In this document: piece after piece, positions 8,877 through 18,759 of the stretch
Layout: every line of letters starts with the position of its first letter
Position numbering within the stretch: position 1 is the stretch's first letter
The notes under the pieces: model-generated
Databases searched by the model: none
Seen by the model: only the letters and a program-made list of their open reading frames with translations
Told to the model about the DNA's origin: nothing
Assembly: GCA_022592445.1 (NCBI GenBank)
Contig: JABYQR010000537.1
Span: forward strand, 1 to 22,273
Origin: Cytidiella melzeri
Taxonomy: Eukaryota; Basidiomycota; Agaricomycetes; Polyporales; Irpicaceae
Reading direction: 5' to 3'
DNA length: 22,273 nucleotides
Translations under genes and position numbers: made by a program

Positions 8877-11800
8877 ATGCGCTTTTCCACCGTCGCTCTC
8901 GCGTGGCTTGCTGCCGTTCGTTCCACTGTATCTGTACCCGTCGCTTCTCGCGCCTCGTCTTCGGACGCCCCGCAAGGTACTTCTACCGTCACCGCTGCCG
9001 GGTACAATGCTGACGATAGCGCCGCCCTCAAAGTGTTGGCACTGCCTCTTTTCAGCTGGCACACTAGCCGTGCGCCGTAAGTCAACTCTGCTAATCAATG
9101 GTGCATGCAATATTCAGTTTGCTCTTGCAGAACGGACTCCAGCGCATCAGATGCGCGTCGCGAAGAACCTGCCCACTTGCTTAAGCGACTCGTCCCCCCT
9201 AGAGGCCCATTCAATCCTGACCCAGTAAGTCCCTTGGATAGGATGCATGAAGCCATGGCAAAGTTGAGACACTTGGAAATGGAACAAATTGCGCCCAAGC
9301 TGGGAGTGTGGGACCCTGAAAAGGGACACTTGGCGTCTCAGCCGGTGCCCAGCGCTTCGAAGGACGAGACGGACTCGAACAACGCGAACCTGATTGTGAC
9401 CGGCCAGTTCTTGGTTGGGGCGCTCGTGGAAGAAGGCGCGAAACAGGTTATCGAACAGTGAGCCGACTTTGTTCTTCCATGTTTCACGTTATACTCAATC
9501 GACTCTCTACAGTAAACATCCAAAGTGAGCCGACTTTTGTTCATCCATGTTTAATGTGACACTCAGTCGACTCTCCACAGCTCTACCAAGGAAGGATCAG
9601 ACACAGAGTGAGCCGGCTTTTGTTCATCCATATTTAATGTGACACTCAGTCGACTCTCCACAGCTCTACCAAGGAAGGATCAGACACAGAGTGAGCCGGC
9701 TTTTGTTCATCCATATTTAATGTGACACTCAGTCGACTCTCTATAGCTCTACCCAAGGAGGATCGGACACAGAGTAAGCCGGCTTTTGTTCATCAATGTT
9801 TGATGTGACACTCAGTCGACTCTCTACAGCTCTACCCACAAGAAATTAGACACAGCGTGAGCCGGCTTGGCTTGTGTCGATGTTGCACACGATCCTGAAA
9901 CATTCTCTCTCTGTGCAGCGGCGGCAACAGCAGTAACCCGAATCGTCGGGATGAATCCAGCCAGAGCTTTTTCGAACTTCCCAGTGCACTTTATGCTCGG
10001 TGAGAAGTCTTCCGCCGACTAGAACTGCTAGCACTGACATAATCGATGACAGGGAAGACGAATTTGATGCTCACGAACTCGCCGCGATAATCAAGCGCTC
10101 CTTTGACCTTGAGGCTCGCAGCATCGAGGACAATAGAGATTTCGCTGGCCCAGTCGCTCGCCAGATCACTGAGCCTGCTGACCATGCGCCGTATGAGTTA
10201 CCTCCACTTGCGAACACGCCTGGGTTTACGCGTAGGCATAGCAGGCCACGGCCCGGGCACAGTATTGTGCGCGAGGAATCGACTGCGCTGGAATCTTCAG
10301 GACATCAGTGAGCCGACTTTGTTCATCCATGTCTCGCTGAAATCTGAGCCTGCTCTCTGCAGAATCCGACGCGAAGAGCTCGAGCTCGCTGCACTATTCG
10401 CTCGCTGGCCGCTGGAAGAGAAAGGGGAGAAAGAGGAACAGCAGTCTGAGCCCGACGATACTGAGAAGCCTCCGCATGGTGCGTATGGGCCCTACTATTA
10501 CATTCCAAAAGCAGGGGCGTCTTCTGTACCCCCCAAGGACGCAGCTTTGAAAAAGTATGGCGTCCCGGGTCTCGCGCTAGTCGGAGGTATGAGTTTGGCA
10601 TGGCTCTGGAATCGTTTGCACCGCAGGTGAGTTGGTTCCAATCGATGTGGCACGTGATGTTGAAGCTTGCAACAGTTCCAGCACAGCTCCCACGGACACC
10701 AGCAGTAATTTGAGCGCGGGCAACAGCACGGACATGAGCGCGGACAACAGCGCGGACAACAGCACGACCAACAGCACGGCGAACAGCCCGGTTCGTCGCG
10801 ATGATGCCTCCGAGGATCCGAGCCTTGCCGAGTTGACCAACACACTTTACCTGCGGTAAGTAGTCTCCCGCCGATCAGCACGGCTAGCACTGACATGATA
10901 AACGACAGGGAGGACAATGTTGATCTTCACGAACTTGTCGAGATGATTAAGCGCTCCTTTGATCTTGAGGTACCTCCGTCTGCAAAAATGCGTGGGTATA
11001 CGTGTAGGCATAGCAGGCGACCTGCTGAAGCACAGCCCGAGCACACTATCGGGCGCAGGGCATCGGCTACGCTCGAATCTTCACAACATCAGTGAGCGAA
11101 CTTTATTCGTCCATGTCTCACTTATTATTGAGTCTGCTCTGTGCAGCATTCGCCGCGAAGAGCTTCATTTCGCTAGGCTACTTGCTCGCGAGTCGCCACT
11201 GGAGCCGGGAGGGAATTGGGTTTTTAATCCGAAAGAAGAAGAACTTCCGAAAGGTGCAAGAGGGCCCTTTTATTTACATGGGAAAGATTCATTTTCGTCG
11301 ACCGCGACGGAAGAGACTCCGGTGCCTGCTGAACAAAAAACCGCAGGAAAAAAAGATGGGTTTCTCAAGAAGCATGGGAAGACGCTCCTTTCGGCTGCCG
11401 CGGGTGTGACCCTAGCAGATCTCTGGAATCGTTTGCACAGCAGGTGAGTCGATATGAGTCAACGGTGCACGGGATGCTAAAGTTTGCAACAATTCCAGCA
11501 CAGCTACCAGCGCCGACCTCAGCTCGGACGCCAGCAGTAACTTAAGCGCGGACAACAGCACCGACATGAGCGCGGACAACAGCACCGACCTGAGCGCGGA
11601 CAACAGCACAATAGACAGCACGGCAAGCAGCCCGGTTCGTCGCGATGATACCACCGAGGATTCGAGCCTTGCCAAATCGACCAACGCACTTTACCCCCGG
11701 TGAGTAATCTTCCGCCGATAAGCAATACTAGCACTGACATGATCAGTAACAGGGAGGACGATGTTGATATTCACGAACTCTTCCAGATGATTACGCGCTC

Positions 11801-13522
11801 CTTTGAACTTGAGGCACGCAGCATCGAGAACAACAGAGATTTCGCTAACCCAGTCGCTCGCCAGCTCCCTGAGCTCGCTGACCATGCGCCGTATGGGATA
11901 CCTCCACTTTCGAACACGCCTGGGCTTACGCGTAGGCGTGGCAAGCCACGGCGTGGGCACAATATTGTGCGCGGGGGATCGACTGCGCTGGAATCTTCAG
12001 GACATCAGTGAGCCGACTTTGTTCACCCATGTCTCACTAAATGTTGAGCCTGCTTTCTGCAGAATCCGACGCGAAGAGCTCGAGCTTGCTGCACTACTCG
12101 CTCGCGGGCCGCTGGAAGAGAAAGGGGAGAAAGAGGAACGGCAGTCTGAGCCCGATGATACTGAGAAGCAGCTCGATGATCCTAAGAAGCCTGAGCGTGT
12201 TGTGATTGGGCCCTACTATCTCTGGCCTCCGCGTGGAGAAGGGGCACCTCCAGGGGCGTCCTCTGTACCACCCAAGGACGCAGCTTTGAAAAAGTATGGC
12301 GTCCCGGGTCTCGCGCTAGTCGGAGGTATGAGTTTGGCATGGCTCTGGAATCGTTTGCACAGCAGGTGAGTTGGTTCCAATCGATGTGGCACGTGATGTT
12401 GAAGCTTGCAACAGTTCCAGCACAGCTCCCACGGACACCAGCAGTAATTTGAGCGCGGGCAATAGCACGGACATAAGCGCGGACAACAGCGCGGACAACA
12501 GCACGACCAACAGCACGGCGAACAGCCCGGTTCGTCGCGATGATGCCTCCGAGGATCCGAGCCTTGCCGAGTTGACCAACACACTTTACCTGCGGTAAGT
12601 AGTCTCCCGCCGATCAGCACGGCTAGCACTGACATGATAAACGACAGGGAGGACAATGTTGATCTTCACGAACTTGTCGAGATGATTAAGCGCTCCTTTG
12701 ATCTTGAGGTACCTCCGTCTGCAAAAATGCGTGGGTATACGCGTAGGCATAGCAGGCGACCTGCTGAAGCACAGCCCGAGCACACTATCGGGCGCAGGGC
12801 ATCGGCTACGCTCGAATCTTCACGACATCAGTGAGCGAACTTTATTCGTCCATGTCTCACTTATTATTGAGTCTGCTCTGTGCAGCATTCGCCGCGAAGA
12901 GCTTCATTTCGCTAAGCTACTTGCTCGCGACCCGCTGGAGCCGGGAGCGTCGCAATGGTTGCTTGATCCGCAAAAGGTTCCGCCAGATGCAGAAGGCCCC
13001 TTTTTTCTGAAAGAGTATCCTGGGTATGCTCCTCAGTCAAAGAACCCTGATGTACCAGTAAAGGCCGGGCCTCGTGAAAAGTATGGCGTCCCGGGTCTCG
13101 CGCTAGTCGGAGGTATGGGTTTGGCATGGCTCTGGAATCGTTTGCACCGCAGGTGAGTCGGTTCCAATCGATGTGGCACGTGATGTTGAAGTTTGCAACA
13201 GTTCCAGTACAGCTCCCACGGACACCAGCAGTAATTTGAGCGCGGGCAACAGCACGGACATGAGCGCGGGCAACAGCGCGGACAACAGCACGACCAACAG
13301 CACGGCGAGCAGCCCGGTTCGTCGCGATGATGCCTCCGAGGATCCGAGCCTTGCCGAGTTGACCAACACACTTTACCTGCGGTAAGTAGTCTCCCGCCGA
13401 TCAGCACTGCTAGCACTGACATGATAAACGTCAGGGAGGAAAATGTTGATATTCACAAACTTGTCGAGATGATTACGCGCTCTTTTGATGTTGAGGCTCG
13501 CAGCCACAACAATCTCGACTGA
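8877..13522 (+). CDS. Secreted modular repeat protein, 21 exons, all introns phase 2; no known family
   Basis: Exons by eye: 8877-9076, 9131-9457, 9513-9524, 9581-9607, 9664-9690, 9747-9773, 9830-9856, 9919-9999, 10053-10307, 10363-10626, 10682-10855, 10909-11091, 11147-11443, 11499-11699, 11753-12007, 12063-12365, 12421-12594, 12648-12830, 12886-13152, 13208-13381, 13435-13522. They sum to 3546 nt, an open frame of 1181 codons plus TGA. Introns are 53-62 nt with GTGAG/GTAAG donors and AG acceptors. The start MRFSTVALAWLAAVRSTV is a signal peptide. Exon 2 has RREEPAHLLKRL and a weak hydrophobic end. Microexons give DSTKEGSDT repeats. The cassettes repeat HEL...IKRSFDLE (B), IRREEL...YGVPGLALVGGM...WNRLH (C) and an NST-rich linker ending VRRDD...L (A). 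Dibasic sites recur. Exported adhesin-like, processed-peptide and effector roles are all guesses. An optional GTAAGT at 9225 lies inside exon 2. Confidence 0.8.
9458..9918 (+). repeat. Tandem intron-microexon array (83 bp unit)
   Basis: Five introns of 55-56 nt plus one of 62 nt alternate with one exon of 12 nt and four of 27 nt. The unit is GTGAGCCGGCTTTTGTTCAT... through ...CTCTCCACAG, then the exon CTCTACCAAGGAAGGATCAG plus ACACAGA. Exons encode (N/D)STKEGSDT twice, then DSTQGGSDT and DSTHKKLDT. Each is phase 2 on both sides. The first unit boundary creates an Asn-Ser-Thr sequon. The last intron (9857-9918) differs in its second half. Confidence 0.8.
10053..13522 (+). repeat. Four tandem three-exon cassettes (B-C-A) plus a truncated fifth
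   Basis: B exons: 10053-10307, 10909-11091, 11753-12007, 12648-12830, 13435-13522. C exons: 10363-10626, 11147-11443, 12063-12365, 12886-13152. A exons: 10682-10855, 11499-11699, 12421-12594, 13208-13381; 9919-9999 is a shorter A-type exon ahead of the first cassette. Cassettes 1 and 3 share a long B (85 codons), and 2 and 4 share a short B (61 codons), so a two-cassette block was duplicated. C of cassette 2 lacks the VPGLALVGG helix and has TLLSAAAGVTLADLW instead. The last B exon stops after 29 codons with a unique SHNNLD end. Confidence 0.8.
10516..11200 (+). repeat. Near-identical long duplication, partner at 12255-12939 (offset 1739)
   Basis: The end of a C exon, the following intron, the A exon, the next intron, the short B exon, the next intron and the start of a C exon match between the two places with only scattered differences. 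Introns 10627-10681, 10856-10908 and 11092-11146 are identical by eye to 12366-12420, 12595-12647 and 12831-12885. This indicates a recent duplication or gene conversion. Confidence 0.75.
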
Positions 13523-14086
13523 AGCAGAGTACGGACGTGGCAATTCTTGACATGATGCTTGCTCTATATGGCCTTTAGATGAGTCGGAAGGCGAATGCAA
13601 TTTCCCTTGAACTAGCGCTATGCTAGCTTCAGCTGGATAACATATCTGCGATGTATACTTGAAGTCTTATAGATGCCGCGGTCCTCTATCGTGCTTTCTG
13701 CGGACTTCCAGCGCCCGCGTTGTGTCATTGCTTGATATATTCCGTTCTAAGTTCAGACACTACGTCGAACGACGAATTATTCCGTATCCAAAACTGTTGA
13801 AAAAGGTGTCAACTATCTCACGAGCAGATCCAAAATTGGAAGGGAAAAAATGTCAAAATTCATGTTCTGCCTGTAGGATTGAACTGTTTAGAGAATGATG
13901 CAATCAAACCTTGTCAGGTGTAGAGGTTAGTGATCACATTTTTGCAGGATTTGTGAGCTGAGATAATTGCAAGTATTACTAAATAGAAAAACCATTGTAC
14001 AAGTGTTGACTGTGGCCATAATTTTGAGTTTTCTTCTCAAAAACATAACTCCAAAAACATGACTGGCACAGATTTTCAATGTATTT
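13523..14086. other. No gene seen; AT-rich 3' flank
   Basis: This is the downstream flank of the modular gene. An 80-codon frame at 13659-13898 has no features. The later part (about 13980-14080) is AT-rich with a small inverted motif (TGAGTTTTCTTCTCAAAAAC). Confidence 0.5.
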
Positions 14087-14514
14087 CAGCGCTTATTTCA
14101 GTGCTTATCAATTGATGCACACCCTGCCATTGATGGTTTGATGCATCTTCTGTCTCTGAGGTGTTGAACTGTTCAAATAATCAACTAGCGCTCTGTAAGT
14201 GCTGATCAATAGTATATATGGCTCGCTCTACTTTGACTGCTAGTCACACACTTTCAATCTCATCTCTCTGTCTGACCACCACCTCAATCTCAGGCTCCTT
14301 GTTGTGCACAACTGTCTTATATCTCTCTAGGAGGTTATGAGCCCCGCCTAAGCTTATCTCCTACTCTCTACTTGAATTCTACACTCATCTCTCCTGTAAC
14401 CGTAAGGTTACTATTCACCAGGTAAGTTGAGAAACTTGGGGAGAAAGAGTGAGATAGAGAGTGAGAGGTGTGGTGAGCACAGTACCGGAGGTACTGAGTA
14501 GTCCTGGTTCAACA
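14087..14514 (+). repeat. LTR-like fragment ending in CAACA with a primer-site-like sequence
   Basis: It starts with CAGCGCTTATTTCAGTGCTT, which matches the reverse complement of the motif region near 3121-3190. It has a possible TATA (GTATATATGG, 14212-14221) and a CT-rich transcribed part, and ends GGTTCAACA at 14514. Directly after comes AAGTGGATAAGAATG, which resembles the TGGTATCAGAATG primer-binding site used with initiator Met-tRNA. The coding part of that element is absent here. Confidence 0.45.
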
Positions 14515-14533
14515 AAGTGGATAAGAATGAGGG

Positions 14534-14770
14534 TATATGCCCTCAGGAGTGCCTCTATATATACATGAAGGGGAGGACCCCAGCCTGACGTACTACCCTA
14601 ATACCCCTAATACCTACATGAGTAAGCAAAGTAATCTACCTCACTAAGCATGCCCTACGCCCTAGTAGTGCCACTCCAATAATCAACCAATAGCAATTGT
14701 CCCCATGACCTGACCCCATGACCCAGTTCCAAGGCTAGACTTGTTCTAGCTTGTTTTAAGACAAGGCTAG
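14534..14770 (+). repeat. LTR-like repeat fragment, copy 2 (matches 2765-2984)
   Basis: Same orientation as copy 1, with a 6-base and a ~10-base insertion relative to it. At AAGGCTAG (ending 14770), copy 1 continues with ACTTTTCCAG, but here a new sequence beginning TGTTAGGG starts, which marks an insertion junction. Confidence 0.7.
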
Positions 14771-15128
14771 TGTTAGGGCTTGATACATGTGCGCAAGCAC
14801 TACCTGATGCGCAAGCATCCTGTGGCCAGATCAGTGGATCTGGCCTTTTACTCGTACTGATTAGATAGTGGGCCAGCGCCCATTGTGAGAAAATAGCATA
14901 CCGCATATAGTAGTACTACGCAGTAGCAGATCTCAGTATTTAGGACTGAGATCTGGTAGATTTAGAGGACATCTTTTTATCTTGTACACACGTAGGTTCC
15001 CAATACATATCGGTCATACTTACCTTGTGTGCATCCAAGAAGACACCCCTTACACTTTTTTAAGTACCCGAATTCTACCTACATACATTCTACTCCAATC
15101 ACACTCTACTCCACAACTCCCTACAACA
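14771..15128 (+). repeat. 5' LTR of the plus-strand gag-pol element
   Basis: It begins TGTTAGGG at the junction inside the older repeat and probably ends CCCTACAACA at 15128, giving inverted TGTT...AACA ends around about 358 bp. The gag-pol frame begins 73 bases later. The start is well defined by the broken repeat; the end is inferred from the terminal symmetry. Confidence 0.55.
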
Positions 15129-17535
15129 CCAAGTTATCTACGCGCCCTCCCCCAAAAAAAAACTAGATCCCGACACACCGGACATACCCTGAAGACCCCG
15201 GATGTCGGACGCGAAGAAGAACCCAAAATCGCGCGAAACCTCCAATTTGCGGCGAACGGCCCACAGCCAATCCATATCCGCCGTCATTCACGCGACCAGC
15301 GATGCCGATGCCAAAAACGTGGCCATCATGCTCAAGAGTGAGCACGAGGCCGAAGAAGATCCATCGCAGGCCCGAAAGGGCGACTCTGATGAGCCCAAGT
15401 CGGTGGGTCGGATGATCACCAAAGTCCGAGATGGGCGGCGAAGTGAGAAAGCACCCACTCAATCTTCTTCGAACAAGACCACCACCACGAAGGTGGCTGC
15501 ATACGAGGGGAAACCCTCAGCAGTCACCGGAGTCCTCACGGACGCAATGGAGGCACAGCAACAGCTGAAGGCCCCACGCGCGCAAGCGCAAGAACCTCCC
15601 AGTGGGGACGGGGCAACTCGCCCCCCACTGAAGAGCCCCTTCAGTACCACCGTAGACAGACGTAGGGACCTTGTAACACCGAAAGGTGACCCACAAGGAT
15701 CGGCAAAAAGCCAAACCGAATCAGTTCGAGAAGAACGAAGGGCTGAAGGCCCGTTAGACCCAGAGCTCGCTAACGCGATGCTGCAAACTTACGAAGGTCT
15801 GAAGAAAAGCAGGACCGCATACAGAGAGTTGAGACACGAGCAAAGAGCTCAGGAGGAAAGGTTCCAGCGGGTTGAAGACTGGAACCACGAGCTCATACGC
15901 GGTCTACATAACATCTTCGAAGCGTTTGATATGGACGCGCTCGACGACGAAGTAAGCCGCCGCAAGGCGGCCAAAGAACACGTTGGGCAACCAACACCAG
16001 TAGAGGTACCCTCGAAGGGCCCTATCACAAAGATAGACGAAAACCCAGAGATGATGGGTGCCGAAGTAATCGCCATGAGCGACGAAGAGGCATGGTACAC
16101 TGATCCCGACAAACACGCTCGTCGAACGATGACTGAAGATAGGGCGATGCCTGCTCGTGCAGGAAAAGATCAAGCCACTCGACTTAGAGAGGCTGGTCTA
16201 GCAGCGAGCGGAAATGCGACCGCGGCAGACGGCCCAACACCAAGGGAAAGGTCGCCCCACACATATACCATCCAACGTTACACGCGCTTGACGAGAAGTC
16301 AGCAGCGAATCGGTACACCCAATTTCCCAAGAGATGGAGACGACGGTAGTAGCGAAAGCTCCGACTCGTACCCACGCGCAGGGATCCCAAGGGGTCCTCC
16401 CCCAGACCCCACGTCACGAAGGGGAAGGGCGAGGACCCTCCCTCCCGGCATACCTACTAGAGGGGTCAACCCTTGATACTTCGTGTCTGCTCCAGCAGCA
16501 CGATACAGACCACAGCCGGTAACGGCACACTCTGTATCCACGTACAGAGCGGCACCTACCGCAACAGCGAAGCTGAATAACAACAGCACGGAGTATATCC
16601 TCCGACAACTCAAACAAATAATGGAGGTCGAGCTGGAAGACCTGCCTCAGTTAAGCAAGCAGTTTAAGGCAACAGCCCCAGCTGTGTATGGCGGGGAGGA
16701 CGACGTCGAGATCTTCCATCAATGGCTGAAGAACCTGGTGAGATACTTCTGGATCACCAGGCTCGTAGGTCTATCCAACGACTACGCAAGAGTTATGGTA
16801 CTAGGAGAGTCCCTCAAGGGGAACGCTCTCACCTGGTACAACTCAGAGATTATGGACCCGTTCAGTAATCGAGACAACTGGACGTTCACAGAAGTGATTA
16901 TGGAACTTCACACACGCTTCGTACATCAAGCAACTATACAACTCGCGACCGAAAGGTACAAGCGAGTACAGTACCGAGCCGGAAATGGCGTTTCAGGGCT
17001 GTACTCAGACATGCTCAAGTATGCCAAACAGATGGTGGAACATCCTAGTGACTACGAGTTCCAACGCAAGTTCCTTAGGGAACTACCAGAAGATATCTCC
17101 ACCGCCATAATGTGAAATAGCAAGATGACCGCCGAAGGGACGGTCATAGAGGAACTCCTAGCGGAGGCCCTATCCATCGAAAACGCAGACAAGACTGCCC
17201 GTTTATTCCAGAGGCAGAGGAGTGCTTGCACCCAACAGAAACCAAGTGAGCACCCCTCGAGGTCAAGCGGGGGAAACCCCAATGACCATTGAACCAAAGA
17301 GAAAGGGCAGCCCGCCTCATTTGGTCAGAGACATCCACCCAGACGTCCGCAAGGACCCCCACCGCGTCGTGCAGAGCACACAAATCGGTCGGGTAACCGA
17401 CCCACTCGACGCCCCATCCAGGGCGCAGGAGTCGGAACATCTGCTAGCACAGGACCGACCCAAACCACAGGCACTGCAGCACGACCGAGCCACAGAGGGG
17501 AAAAGAAACCTCCAATGGATCTGTCCAATATTCAG

Positions 17536-17577
17536 TGCTACAGATGCAACAAATACGGTCACTATGCAAGCAATCAC
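17536..17577 (+). other. Zinc knuckle of the decayed gag, last Cys replaced by His
   Basis: The residues CYRCNKYGHYASNH fit C-X2-C-X4-H-X4-C except that the final position is His (CAC). Gag knuckles bind the element RNA. A CCHH form may still bind zinc, or may be decay. Confidence 0.5.
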
Positions 17578-18744
17578 GACAAACCCGCATTTCGCGCTAT
17601 GGACACCGTAGGGGAAGAAACAGAGGAGCAGAAGGACGAAATTGAGTTGCAGGACCAAACAGACTCGAACACAGACGAACTGGGGGACAACCCCAACGGA
17701 GAACAATATGACTCCAACGAGGAGGCAACTGGAGAAGAACACGACCTCCTCAACGACGACTACGGCTCTGACTCGGACGACGGACGATTCGCAGGCATGA
17801 GATTGTATTCTTAGCAAGACAAACCGGACGAAGAGCAGGGTCTCGAACCAGGACAAAGTGACCTTTCTCAACCACTTCCCATACCAGCTGCAACAGCGGC
17901 ACAGGTGCAAGCCTCCCTGACAGCCAGCAGTGCAGCTAGTCTCAACTTACATTCACTACGATCAACGATAGAGCACCTCATCACTGGGCTTACAGTGGTG
18001 CGGTCATCAGACGATCTAGTGACAAATGAGGACCAAGAGTCAATAGACTACCTCTGGCGAAGGATGCTTCCAGGCCGACCACGGCCCACGTCGCGAGAAG
18101 ACCACGCACAAATAGAACGACTACTCAGGATATACAGGCAACTACTCGAAGAAAACCACGCTATGCGGACAGACATGGCCATTATCAGCCGGGCAATAAA
18201 CCCGGCGTTGCCTGTGACAGAACTTCAGAGGGAAACCTCAATAGCGTCGGTACTAGCTCGAGAGCGTACCCGCCGCGAACAATGGGACGGTATGCTCGAA
18301 AGAGTTTGACCCTCCCCGGGTGAAATGGCCGTACAGGCTGCCAGCGATCTTCACGACCTGACAAGTAATACTCGTCAACGATTTGATGAAGAACAATTAC
18401 CTGACCTGATACCAATGTCAGTAGATGAACCCTTCGACGACAGGGTGTCGATGGTCTCGGAATACGCCGACGACATTGTCCAATATACCCTCCAGGAGGA
18501 CACCGCTAACGGGGGGTACTACGACGACTGGTACAACAAAGGGGATAACTATCCCGGCCCGGAAACGGCATTTGGAATGCGAGTGATACCTACCACGGGG
18601 GAAACCCTTTTTCGCCTTGCAGACGAGCACGGACAACGTGCAGCAATGAGAACTACGAGCAAAGCTAGACCTCGCCCGAAGTTGAAGTCACGCTGTGTAA
18701 CCATACATGGCACGATACACGGCCTCACGGCCAACATCTTGCTG

Positions 18745-18759
18745 GACACAGGGTCCTCG
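18745..18759 (+). other. Aspartic protease active site DTGSS
   Basis: The motif LLDTGSS followed by INVIS is the usual catalytic loop of retroviral-type proteases. It lies between the gag region and reverse transcriptase, as in Ty3/Gypsy polyproteins. Confidence 0.75.

Noticed and set aside
8614..9228. 204-codon plus frame over the promoter and first exons
   Set aside because: It runs through the CT-rich leader and reads unlike protein; the overlapping spliced frame from 8877 has a signal peptide and stays open for 1181 codons.
9225..9230. GTAAGT inside exon 2 as an obligatory splice donor
   Set aside because: No good branch site and acceptor follow at the usual distance, and the exon is open through it; it remains a possible alternative donor only.
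9458..9918. Regularly spaced direct repeats resembling a CRISPR array
   Set aside because: The repeated part has splice donor and acceptor ends, and the spacers are themselves near-identical and coding; the context is eukaryotic.
10498..13422. Minus-strand frames with striking Cys/Pro repeats (CCPRSCPCCCPRSNYC type) that look like Cys-rich effectors
   Set aside because: They are antisense shadows of the Asn-Ser-Thr repeat exons (GCGGACAACAGC units); they recur with each A exon copy, and the plus-strand spliced frame explains the sequence fully.
15163..16613. Several minus-strand frames opposite gag
   Set aside because: No motif is visible, and the plus frame continues in register for thousands of bases with recognisable domains.
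17317..17910. 197-codon minus frame with many hydrophobic residues
   Set aside because: It is antisense to the zinc knuckle and acidic linker of gag-pol; Glu/Asp/Asn-rich sense codons produce Val/Phe/Leu in the opposite strand.
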